A DNA stretch of 5,059 bases, from the NCBI GenBank assembly GCA_937920335.1, contig CALGUT010000407.1, positions 1 through 5,059 of the forward strand, in the 5' to 3' direction. Below, piece by piece: positions 1-5,059 of this stretch; position 1 is the first letter of the stretch, and each line of letters starts with the position of its first letter. Position numbers and translations under genes: made by a program. The notes beneath the pieces were generated by a model. The model was not told where the DNA came from, made no database searches, and worked only from the letters and a program-made list of their open reading frames with translations. This stretch comes from an uncultured Opitutales bacterium (GTDB taxonomy: Bacteria > Verrucomicrobiota > Verrucomicrobiia > Opitutales > UBA2995).

Positions 1-1240
1 CTCCCCTTTGCATATGCTGAAAGACATTTTCTCCTGTCACGATTGCATCGTCTACCACGATTCCCAGTGTGAGGATGAATGCGATCAAGGTGCCTATGTT
101 CAGAGTGACCCCCATCTGGGGCAGAATAAAAAAGGCTCCGCCGAATGCGATGGGTATGCCCAATGCAACCCAGAACGCCAAAATGGGTCGCAAAAATAAC
201 GACAAAATTCCCACCACTAGAACAAAGCCTAAAATAGCGCTATCTTTAAGTGTATTGAGCCGAATCTTTATTCGTTCCGAATCATCGTCCCAGACGTCCA
301 GCTTTATGCCTCTTGGGAGTTGATCTTGTTTGGCTTCGATGAACGTTTTTATTGTTTCCCCGACCTCAATCACATTTTGGCTTCCAGACCGATACACATC
401 GATGGCTATGGCCTGCTTGCCATTATATTTGGATACGATGGGGATTTCGCTGAAGCCATCCTTGATATCCGCGATGTCCTGCAGCTGGATCTTGGTGCCA
501 TCGGATCTCGTCACTACCGTAATCTTGGCAAAGTCTTCCTGATGGTAGGCTTGCTGATTGGTACGAAGGAGAATGCGGCCGGTTTCGGTCTTCACACTCC
601 CAGCGGAGAGGTCGACCGACGACCTGCGAATAGCACGAGTAATCTGGTCGAAGCTCAGTCCATATTGTCGCAAGGTAGATTCTGAGACTTCTATAGCGAT
701 CTCGTACGGTCGGACCGCTTTGAGTGTTACAATGGAAATATTTGGCAGATTCGATATCTCGTCCCTCAACTGTTCGCCGAGAAGCTTGTTATCTTTTTCA
801 GTAAGATCTCCTGACAGGACGATCGTGATAACTCTTTGGAGGACCGTGTGGAGGTTGATTTGTGGTCGTTCCGCTTCTGGCGGGAATGTTCGAATGGTGG
901 AGACGCGGTTGGTGACTTCATCCAGCTTTTCGCTCAGATTGTATCCATCTTCAATTTCAAGAGTTACTACCCCTCTACCTGAGTTGGCTCGTGCGGTCAG
1001 CTCCTTAATACCCTCAATATCAAACAGAGCTTCTTCAAGACGCGTCACAATAGCTTGTTCAACTTCTCCGGGTGTGGAACCCCGATAAGTGACCGAAACG
1101 TTGATTTGTCGAAACTCGCGATCCGGATACTCTTGCAAAATAATTTTACTGCCACCCCAGATTCCCCCAGCCAAAATACCAACCATCAGCAGGTTGGCGG
1201 CCACCCCGTTGCGGGTAAACCAAGAGATGAGTGAATGCAT
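1..1240 (-). CDS. RND-family efflux transporter permease (AcrB/HAE-1-like), N-terminal 413 residues, runs off window
   Basis: This is an inner-membrane, proton-driven RND pump subunit that normally works as a trimer with a periplasmic adaptor and an outer-membrane channel to export drugs, lipids or other amphiphiles. The reverse strand is open from the ATG at 1240 to base 1 without a stop, giving 413 residues of a family usually about 1,000-1,060 long. TM1 is around residues 12-30 (GVAANLLMVGIL). A periplasmic porter region (about 35-330) follows, then TM2 (334-350), TM3 (353-373) and TM4 (380-401). TM4 carries the paired aspartates D397-D398 in GIVVDDAIVTGENV, matching the proton-relay Asp pair of AcrB (D407/D408) and favouring HAE-1-like over heavy-metal pumps. 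An in-frame TAA at 1277-1279 and no other start codon before 1240 fix the ATG. No good Shine-Dalgarno is visible. No adaptor (HlyD/MFP) gene lies upstream; it may be downstream, outside the window. Substrate unknown. Confidence 0.93.
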   Translation of the reverse strand, partial: MHSLISWFTRNGVAANLLMVGILAGGIWGGSKIILQEYPDREFRQINVSVTYRGSTPGEVEQAIVTRLEEALFDIEGIKELTARANSGRGVVTLEIEDGYNLSEKLDEVTNRVSTIRTFPPEAERPQINLHTVLQRVITIVLSGDLTEKDNKLLGEQLRDEISNLPNISIVTLKAVRPYEIAIEVSESTLRQYGLSFDQITRAIRRSSVDLSAGSVKTETGRILLRTNQQAYHQEDFAKITVVTRSDGTKIQLQDIADIKDGFSEIPIVSKYNGKQAIAIDVYRSGSQNVIEVGETIKTFIEAKQDQLPRGIKLDVWDDDSERIKIRLNTLKDSAILGFVLVVGILSLFLRPILAFWVALGIPIAFGGAFFILPQMGVTLNIGTLIAFILTLGIVVDDAIVTGENVFQHMQRG

Positions 1241-1304
1241 GGAGAAGAGTGGGTCGGTTCGTGGGTGCGAATTTATTTAGAACAACTGCGGTATTTTAAT
1301 AAAT
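1241..1304 (-). other. Short intergenic gap between FecR gene and RND gene
   Basis: These 64 bp separate two genes of the same orientation. The half next to the FecR stop is AT-rich (TAAATTTATTAAAATA on the minus strand). I see no GC-rich hairpin followed by a T-run, so there is no recognisable intrinsic terminator, and no convincing -35/-10 pair. Read-through from the sigma/FecR operon into the permease is therefore possible, but a separate promoter in the AT-rich part cannot be excluded. Confidence 0.5.
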
Positions 1305-2738
1305 TTACTTATCCGGAGCCAGAAGTTCGAGGCCTGAAATCATTAAATTCGCTTCTTGGGAATCGGTGGAACTCCACCATTGGACCAACTCTTTCCCTAC
1401 AGGACTACTGCGACGAAAATTCTGGCCCCAAAACTGGAATTCAGAGATAGGTATCTCCAGTTCAAATTTTCCCGCGACCTTTCTGCGGAAATAGTATCTT
1501 CCGCCACTTGGGTTACCGGAATCCAGGGCGCAGAAACCAACCATGATCTCTGTGGGCGTTTGCACTTCTCCTTGAACCACAAACCTTGAACCATCAACTA
1601 AAAAGGTCGGACCGGCTTGGCTTAAAAGGACTGAAAGGGATGCCATATACGACAGCCCTTTTCGCGTGGCCGGGTCACGTTTCACACGTGTGGCGTAGAG
1701 GCTACCCTTGTCTTCGAGCAGGTCTTTTGCCCGAGACTCGAGCAGGCGGCGTGCCTCCTCCTCTGACATTTCTCCCTTGTCTGTCGCAGCCCGAACTTCC
1801 TCCCGCAGCGCATGCATTTCCGATCTCCACCGGCCGCCCGTGACGTCTTTAGGAAGGTTGGATTTCCAGAAAACTACTGGTCGTGCCTGAGGTATAACCG
1901 TTAACGAATCATTCGTTTCGGTAGAACTCAAAACACGATGCATGGCGGGCACATCGACTTGGGCTCCGTCAGCGTTGCGAGTAAGTCGCACGAGACCTTT
2001 TCTTACCAGGAGGTTGGTCTGTGAATGGTTGACCAGTACCTTGAAATGCGTGCCCAGGACTTCCAGATCTGCTTCAGGTGTGTGAACGATCAGAGGGTGT
2101 TCTTTGGGTTGTCGGTTGGCAAAAATCCAGGCGTTACCATAGCGCAAATGAAGGATCTTTTGTGGATTGGCAGTTATGGAAAGGGATGTTTTCCCCCAAA
2201 TCTGAATCCAGCTGCCGTCATGAAACTTTAGTTTCGCCATCCCGTCGGGAGTGAGAGACTCCAGGGTACCGCTGGTGAAAGCTTGTCCATCTTCCAAGGC
2301 CCCGATTACCAGCCCATTTGGGTCGATCCATTGAAAGCTTCCTTCGACTTCGGTCAGCTCGGCGATCACCGGTTCGCGAGACGATTGAAAAAGGAATATG
2401 CTGGTTACCAGAAGCGCAAAAATAGCGGCCATGGCAATCATCCAGGGAAGTACGCTCGTTTTCTTTCTTAGCGGTTTTCCGGAATGGATGGCTGTATGAA
2501 CCCCCGTAACAAAAGGATCGTTCTCAATGCGATGTTGGAGAGAAGTCAGAAACGAATGCGAACCCTTAAGCTCGTCTTCAGAGAGTGCTATCAACTCGCT
2601 CAATTCTAACTGGTTTCTGATTTCACCCAGACGCGCAGGGTCTTCCTCAACCAGTTGGATGAGCTCCGCCTGCTCCCCGGTAGTCAGCTCGTCATCGACC
2701 AGGCGGCCGAGTAGTTCTTCAAATCGGTCGTGGTTCAT
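1305..2738 (-). CDS. FecR-domain transmembrane regulator (probable anti-sigma factor) with extra C-terminal domain
   Basis: Probable inner-membrane partner of the ECF sigma factor encoded just upstream. Residues 1-90 are a cytoplasmic, acidic helical region (RFEELLGRLVDDELTTGEQ), typical of the short anti-sigma segment of FecR-like proteins; no zinc-binding HxxxCxxC is present. One membrane span lies at about 97-117 (LPWMIAMAAIFALLVTSIFL), followed by a periplasmic FecR-type beta domain at about 150-255, including GTHFKV near 229-234. A charged helical linker (about 300-345) leads to a C-terminal region of roughly 115 residues (362-477) rich in beta-prone stretches and ending in LMISGLELL, reminiscent of a jelly-roll ligand-binding module; that fold is only an inference. 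At 477 residues it is much longer than classical FecR (about 320). The ATG at 2738 lies one base after the sigma stop (TGA-T-ATG), indicating translational coupling. The gene ends with TAA at 1307-1305. Confidence 0.88.
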   Translation of the reverse strand: MNHDRFEELLGRLVDDELTTGEQAELIQLVEEDPARLGEIRNQLELSELIALSEDELKGSHSFLTSLQHRIENDPFVTGVHTAIHSGKPLRKKTSVLPWMIAMAAIFALLVTSIFLFQSSREPVIAELTEVEGSFQWIDPNGLVIGALEDGQAFTSGTLESLTPDGMAKLKFHDGSWIQIWGKTSLSITANPQKILHLRYGNAWIFANRQPKEHPLIVHTPEADLEVLGTHFKVLVNHSQTNLLVRKGLVRLTRNADGAQVDVPAMHRVLSSTETNDSLTVIPQARPVVFWKSNLPKDVTGGRWRSEMHALREEVRAATDKGEMSEEEARRLLESRAKDLLEDKGSLYATRVKRDPATRKGLSYMASLSVLLSQAGPTFLVDGSRFVVQGEVQTPTEIMVGFCALDSGNPSGGRYYFRRKVAGKFELEIPISEFQFWGQNFRRSSPVGKELVQWWSSTDSQEANLMISGLELLAPDK

Positions 2739-2739
2739 A

Positions 2740-3285
2740 TCAGCTTTCGAGAGCCAGTTGTCGTTCTACGCACAAACGAAGTTGGCGTCGTATGCGGAGT
2801 AGCATCTGGCGAATGTTGGCAGAAGACTTTTCCGTTTGCTCCGCGATTTCGGAAGCGTTCAGACCTTCTCGGTAACGGTACTCAACGATGGTGCGGTTAA
2901 GCTGGTTGAGCTTCGACATACACGTTTTCAATACTTCCAGCGGCAAGTGATCCCAATTCGAAAGATCACCTTTCCCTTCGGCTAGAATCATTTTAACCAG
3001 ATCAGAGTTCAGGATACGCTGCCTTCGGGCCTGCTTGCGGATTTCGTTGCGGACGATGTTGGCGGCGATGCCCCGCACCCATTTGCCAAAGTCTCTGGTT
3101 TGATCGTAGGACTCCCAGTCGAGATAGGCTTTCAAAAAAGCCTCCTGCGCAATGTCGTCCACCCAGTCAGCGTCCACCCCCAACGTACGCACGAATGCCC
3201 GTACCCGTAGGTGGTGCTCAAGAACCAACGGTTCGAACTGATTGGAATGTTTGGAAGGTGAGTCCATGTAGCGGAGTATGGTCAC
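2740..3285 (-). CDS. ECF (group 4) RNA polymerase sigma-70 factor
   Basis: An extracytoplasmic-function sigma factor that directs RNA polymerase to a regulon held in check by the co-encoded FecR-domain protein. Region 2 spans about residues 17-90: the core-binding part VDDIAQEAFLKAYLDW at 42-57 and the -10-recognition part FGKWVRGIAANIVRNEIRKQ at 66-85. A short linker leads to region 4 (about 113-175), with LNQLNRTIVEYRYREGLNAS and the helix-turn-helix IAEQTEKSSANIRQMLLRIR. At 181 residues it has the usual ECF length and no C-terminal extension. It resembles the sigma-70 subfamily described from Rhodopirellula and Verrucomicrobium, by recognition rather than search. The longest form uses GTG at 3285, directly after an in-frame TGA (3288-3286); ATG at 3267 (MDSPSKHS) is an equally good start. 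Neither has a clear Shine-Dalgarno. It lies 32 bp (or 50 bp) after a sulfatase stub in the same direction. Confidence 0.92.
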   Translation of the reverse strand: MTILRYMDSPSKHSNQFEPLVLEHHLRVRAFVRTLGVDADWVDDIAQEAFLKAYLDWESYDQTRDFGKWVRGIAANIVRNEIRKQARRQRILNSDLVKMILAEGKGDLSNWDHLPLEVLKTCMSKLNQLNRTIVEYRYREGLNASEIAEQTEKSSANIRQMLLRIRRQLRLCVERQLALES

Positions 3286-3317
3286 TCACCGGCTCAAGTG
3301 TGACAAATGTTTCTTCC

Positions 3318-3575
3318 TTATACCCCTTGGAGCCCATGCTGGTTTGGAGGGTGGTTGGCATACCCATCGGTAAACTTTACCCCTTTGGCGGCGATGGAAT
3401 CAATATTCGGCGTAGGAATATCTTCACACCCGTTGAATCCCACATCGGCATAACCCAGGTCGTCCGCCAGAAAGATGATGATATTGGGCCTTTCGGCAGC
3501 GGAGAGCGAAGAGCAGAGAGCAAAGAGGAATGCTAAAATGGGTTTGGAGACTCTTTTGCAATTTTCATATTCCAT
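3318..3575 (-). pseudogene. Sulfatase (arylsulfatase-like) N-terminal fragment, truncated before the catalytic motif
   Basis: The 5' end of an exported sulfatase gene. The 85-residue reading frame starts with a signal peptide: a positive stretch (CKRVSK), a hydrophobic core (PILAFLFALCSSL) and a probable signal peptidase site after SAA. ERPNIIIFLADDLGYADVGF then matches the start of the sulfatase fold, whose Asp-Asp pair binds the active-site calcium, and TPNIDSIAAKGVKFTDGY matches the next conserved block. In intact sulfatases this block is soon followed by the C/S-x-P-S-R motif whose Cys or Ser becomes formylglycine. Here homology stops after DGYA (about 3358) and continues as NHPPNQHGLQGV and a TAA at 3320-3318. 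No catalytic residue is made, so it cannot be an active enzyme; full-length relatives have about 450-550 residues. I chose the ATG at 3575; an upstream GTG at 3593 would add six residues. The rest of the gene is not seen in the window. Confidence 0.85.
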
Positions 3576-3591
3576 GCCAAGAAGCCTAGTC

Positions 3592-3616
3592 ACAATTTTC
3601 GGCTGTGGTCAATTGT
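3592..3616. repeat. Spaced 6-bp inverted repeat (ACAATT / AATTGT)
   Basis: ACAATT at 3592-3597 is matched by AATTGT at 3611-3616 with a 13-bp spacer, just upstream of the sulfatase stub ATG (3575). The layout could be a dimeric regulator site, but AT-rich 6-bp arms arise easily by chance and there is no second copy in the window. Confidence 0.25.
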
Positions 3617-3690
3617 CTCAAAGCTAGGGCAAGAGCGCTGTGCCTCGGCGAAGCTCGAAGCGCGTAGACGGGTCTCTGCTCTGCCGTTTC

Positions 3691-3713
3691 TGATAGGGCT
3701 AAGAACCCTATCA
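3691..3713. repeat. Perfect 8-bp inverted repeat with 7-bp loop
   Basis: TGATAGGG (3691-3698) and CCCTATCA (3706-3713) are perfect complements separated by CTAAGAA. It lies about 50 bp upstream of the chosen start of the restriction-modification gene. No T-run follows on either strand, so it does not look like a standard intrinsic terminator. It could be an operator, a hairpin in the 5' leader or the end of a small intergenic repeat. Confidence 0.5.
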
Positions 3714-4293
3714 AGGATTCAAAAAGCTTGCGATTCAATGTGGCCATGAGCGGAATAGATCTTATGTCAGCTGAGTCCCCTGAAAGCACAGAGACGATCG
3801 AAACCTTTATTTCCCGCTGGGAAACTGCCGAAGCGGCTGAGCGTGCGAACTACCAGATGTTCCTTACCGAGCTTTGCGATCTGCTGGAGCTGGCGCATCC
3901 TGACCCTACCTCAAGTAGCAACAACACCTATACCTTCGAGAAAGCGATTGCTTACCAAAAGCCCGATGGCAATTCGACAACGGTCTACGCCGACTTGTAT
4001 AAGAAAGGTCATTTTGTTTTGGAGACCAAGCAGGGTGCCCACGCCAAGAAGGACAATCCCGATCAGCTTTCTTTATTGGATGTAGGATCGCGTCCTCGCA
4101 AAACCGGACATGGTGTGCGCGGAACGCGGCAATGGGATATCGCTTTGGAAAAAGCTTACAACCAGGCGCGTGGATACATTCGCTTTCTTCCGGCGGAGGA
4201 AGGCAGACCTCCGTTCCTCATGGTATGCGATGTCGGTTATGAGATTGCCCCGAAAATTGGAGACCCGTTGTGCTTAGGTTATTATTTAGATTC

Positions 4294-4315
4294 ATTTGAC
4301 TTGTTGATGTCAAAT
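4294..4315. repeat. Small hairpin (ATTTGAC / GTCAAAT) overlapping the large palindrome
   Basis: ATTTGAC (4294-4300) and GTCAAAT (4309-4315) are perfect 7-bp complements with an 8-base loop. The right arm shares bases 4311-4315 with the outer arm of the 42-bp palindrome, so the two hairpins cannot both form fully in the same RNA or extruded strand. It lies just downstream of the transposase stop codon, within the IS end. No T-run follows. Confidence 0.5.
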
Positions 4316-4939
4316 CCTATGGCAGCCCCCGCGGGGGCTGCCATAGGATTTGCGGTATTCTCTTGGGCTCATTGAGCCTAAAGCAGTATGGATTCTGTGG
4401 GTATTATAGAAGCCTTCGATGTAGTCGAACAGCACTAATTTCACCTGCGCGGCTGACAACGACTCGTCCAGCTCGCGGCATTCACTTTTGAGTGAGCCAA
4501 AGAAGGATTCCATATGGGCGTTATCGTAACAATATCCTTTGGCGCTCATGCTCGAAACCATTCCCAATTCATCGAGCAACTTGCGATATTCATCACTGCA
4601 GTAGGTACTTCCCCGATCACTGTGATGGATTATCAATTCATCACCTGAGAACTCACCACTGGCATTCCACAGAGCTTGGCAAACCAAATGACGGTCATTG
4701 TTACTGGAAAAGGACCAGCCTACTATTTCACGATTAAACAAATCCATCACAGTTGCCAGGTAGTGCCAGCCAGAATCTGTCCAAATGTAAGTCGTGTCCA
4801 CTACCACCGCTTCCTTGGGCCGGGTTGGAAAATCACGGCCCTTTAGAAAGTTGTTGCTGATGCGATTGCCGTGCTTGCTATCTGTTGTTTTAGGCCTCTT
4901 ACGCTCATTGTAGCAGCCTTTTAGTCCTTGTTCTTTCAT
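4310..4939 (-). CDS. IS3-family transposase OrfB, DDE catalytic domain (5' end disrupted)
   Basis: An rve-type integrase core that cuts and joins the IS ends. Counting from the ATG at 4939, the catalytic residues are D48 (VVVDTTYIWTDSGWHYLATV), D108 (IIHHSDRGSTYCSDEYR) and E144 (YDNAHMESFFGSLKSE). There are exactly 35 residues between D108 and E144, the DD(35)E spacing of IS3 transposases. Residues 170-195 (FDYIEGFYNTHRIHTALGSM, SPREYRK) are the usual C-terminal block. The last residues, SYGSPRGGCHRI, and the stop at 4310-4312 are encoded by the large palindrome. Homology continues upstream of the ATG in the same frame (VHKTQGTSKTSKKRVLRL, 4993-4940), with no start codon before an in-frame TAA at 5008-5006. 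The ATG is therefore only the first methionine of a gene that has lost its true beginning. In a normal element OrfB is made as an OrfA-OrfB frameshift product; this copy is probably inactive. Confidence 0.87.
   Translation of the reverse strand: MKEQGLKGCYNERKRPKTTDSKHGNRISNNFLKGRDFPTRPKEAVVVDTTYIWTDSGWHYLATVMDLFNREIVGWSFSSNNDRHLVCQALWNASGEFSGDELIIHHSDRGSTYCSDEYRKLLDELGMVSSMSAKGYCYDNAHMESFFGSLKSECRELDESLSAAQVKLVLFDYIEGFYNTHRIHTALGSMSPREYRKSYGSPRGGCHRI
4311..4352. repeat. Perfect 42-bp palindrome with no spacer
   Basis: The left half runs from 4311 (CAAATCCTATGGCAGC) to 4331 and the right half from 4332 to 4352 (GCTGCCATAGGATTTG). They are exact reverse complements with the centre at 4331/4332 in a CCCCCGCGGGGG core. 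It stops at the mismatch T4310/C4353. It encodes the last residues of the transposase on one strand and the read-through tail of the truncated restriction gene on the other. As RNA from either strand it would form a very stable hairpin, but only three T residues end the stem and no longer T-run follows, so classical termination is uncertain. Confidence 0.95.
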
Positions 4940-5030
4940 GAGTCTTAATACCCGTTTCTTACTGGTTTTTGATGTGCCCTGAGTTTTGTGAACACGGGAT
5001 TCTCGTTATTTCTTTTAGGGGCTGAAGTAG
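4940..5030 (-). pseudogene. Frameshifted upstream remnant of the IS3 OrfB gene
   Basis: Read on the minus strand, 5030-5003 gives LLQPLKEITR, which looks like the helical stretch before the conserved YGSPRVH-like region of IS3 OrfB. Homology then continues in a different frame from about 5005 as RESRVHKTQGTSKTSKKRVL and leads into the catalytic domain. The usual YGSPR segment is missing between the two pieces, which fits a small deletion that also shifts the frame. Upstream of the first piece, in its own frame, a TAG (5033-5031) interrupts again. The comparison is from memory of the family, so the exact lesion is an inference. Confidence 0.5.
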
Positions 5031-5059
5031 CTAAGGGTTAGTGCTTGGTTGATTTATAC

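Larger units (their letters stand above)
3576..3763. other. Non-coding region between divergent genes (sulfatase stub and MmeI-like gene)
   Basis: These 188 bp lie between two genes reading away from each other and should contain their promoters. I see no strong sigma-70 promoter on either strand. The region contains an 8-bp inverted repeat (3691-3713), a spaced 6-bp inverted repeat (3592-3616) and a GAAGC-TC-GAAGC direct repeat (3650-3661). A 67-codon minus-strand frame crosses it but has no recognisable protein character, so I treat it as chance. Confidence 0.6.
3764..4375 (+). pseudogene. Type IIL/MmeI-like restriction-modification enzyme, N-terminal nuclease domain, truncated by IS insertion
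   Basis: The N-terminus of a single-chain DNA methyltransferase/endonuclease of the MmeI type, in which one polypeptide of roughly 900 or more residues cuts and methylates DNA. Counting from the ATG at 3764, the helical start FISRWETAEAAERANYQMFL (16-35) and TYTFEKAI (56-63) lead to VYADLYKKGHFVLETKQG. There D77, E87 and K89 form a D-x9-E-x-K PD-(D/E)XK nuclease motif with the spacing of MmeI. RPPFLMVCDVGYEIA (148-162) is the conserved block that normally continues into a YADFS-like segment. Instead the frame runs into insertion-sequence DNA at about 4246 and ends 41 codons later at a TGA (4373-4375), passing through the palindrome. The helicase-like linker, methyltransferase and target-recognition domains are missing, so the product cannot methylate and is probably non-functional. 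Alternative starts are ATG 3746 and TTG 3728; a weak GGA lies 9 bp before 3764. Confidence 0.82.
4246..5059 (-). mobile_element. IS3-family insertion sequence, 3' part (continues beyond window)
   Basis: The inferred outer end starts at about 4246 with TGCCCCGAAAATTGGAGACC, which has the TG terminus and C-rich/AAAA-TTGGA character of many IS3-family terminal repeats. It coincides with the point where the MmeI-like protein loses homology, so two independent signs agree within a few bases. Inside lie 64 bp of non-coding DNA, then the transposase gene on the minus strand. The opposite end, orfA and any target-site duplication are outside the window, so exact boundaries, subgroup and name cannot be given. 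The transposase frame is damaged near 5003, so this copy is probably not autonomous. Confidence 0.8.

Noticed and set aside
320..1088. Plus-strand frames of 121 and 176 codons opposite the RND gene
   Set aside because: They lie wholly antisense to a clear RND permease, have no recognisable motifs, and are serine/arginine-rich in the manner of shadow frames.
3268..3345. Possible promoter elements before the sigma gene (TATAAG near the sulfatase stop; TTGTCA and CATACT on the minus strand)
   Set aside because: TATAAG has no matching -35, and TTGTCA to CATACT has a 20-bp spacer with a weak -10; not strong enough to annotate.
3195..3536. 113-codon plus-strand frame across the sigma/sulfatase junction
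   Set aside because: Antisense to both the sigma gene start and the sulfatase stub, with no protein-family character.
3576..3616. TTGACC upstream of the sulfatase stub as a -35 element
   Set aside because: At 16-18 bp spacing no acceptable -10 hexamer is present.
3586..3789. 67-codon minus-strand frame across the divergent intergenic region
   Set aside because: No motif or plausible start context, and it overlaps the start of the MmeI-like gene on the other strand; likely chance.
4492..4737. 81-codon plus-strand frame within the transposase
   Set aside because: Exact antisense shadow of the DDE domain.
1..5059. CRISPR arrays, tRNA, rRNA, riboswitches
   Set aside because: No regularly spaced repeats, no tRNA cloverleaf or rRNA-like stretches, and no recognisable riboswitch core were seen on reading both strands.

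Overview
The window looks like a piece of a Verrucomicrobiota-type chromosome, or a close relative in the PVC group such as Lentisphaerota or Planctomycetota. This is an inference. It rests on a secreted sulfatase of the kind these bacteria carry in large numbers, and on an ECF sigma factor translationally coupled to a single-pass FecR-domain regulator. No rRNA, tRNA or other taxonomic marker is present, so the placement is only moderately secure.

Layout. Positions 1-3285 form one minus-strand block, read from right to left: an ECF sigma factor (3285-2740), a FecR-domain membrane protein (2738-1305) and the first 413 residues of an RND efflux permease (1240 to the window edge). Sigma and FecR genes are separated by a single base, so they are almost certainly co-translated. 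The permease follows after 64 bp and may belong to the same transcript. The likely logic is envelope signalling: the FecR protein spans the inner membrane and controls the sigma factor, and the permease is a candidate target. Immediately upstream of the sigma gene, in the same direction, is a sulfatase stub (3575-3318). It keeps the signal peptide and first metal-binding motif but stops before the catalytic formylglycine motif.

Positions 3576-3763 are a non-coding region between divergent genes and hold two small inverted repeats. From 3764 the plus strand encodes the N-terminal nuclease domain of a type IIL/MmeI-like restriction-modification enzyme. It has an intact D-x9-E-x-K motif but is cut off near 4246.

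The interruption is an IS3-family insertion sequence entering from the right (4246 to the window end, transposase on the minus strand). Its DD(35)E catalytic domain is intact, but the N-terminal part is frameshifted. The last codons of the transposase lie inside a perfect 42-bp palindrome with no spacer (4311-4352), the most unusual structural signal in the window.

Overall, an apparently intact sigma/FecR/efflux block abuts a decayed segment (sulfatase stub, interrupted restriction enzyme, damaged IS). No wholly new multi-gene system is evident. The points most worth a second look are the palindrome, the sulfatase-sigma junction, the C-terminal domain of the FecR protein and the possible sigma-FecR-efflux linkage.
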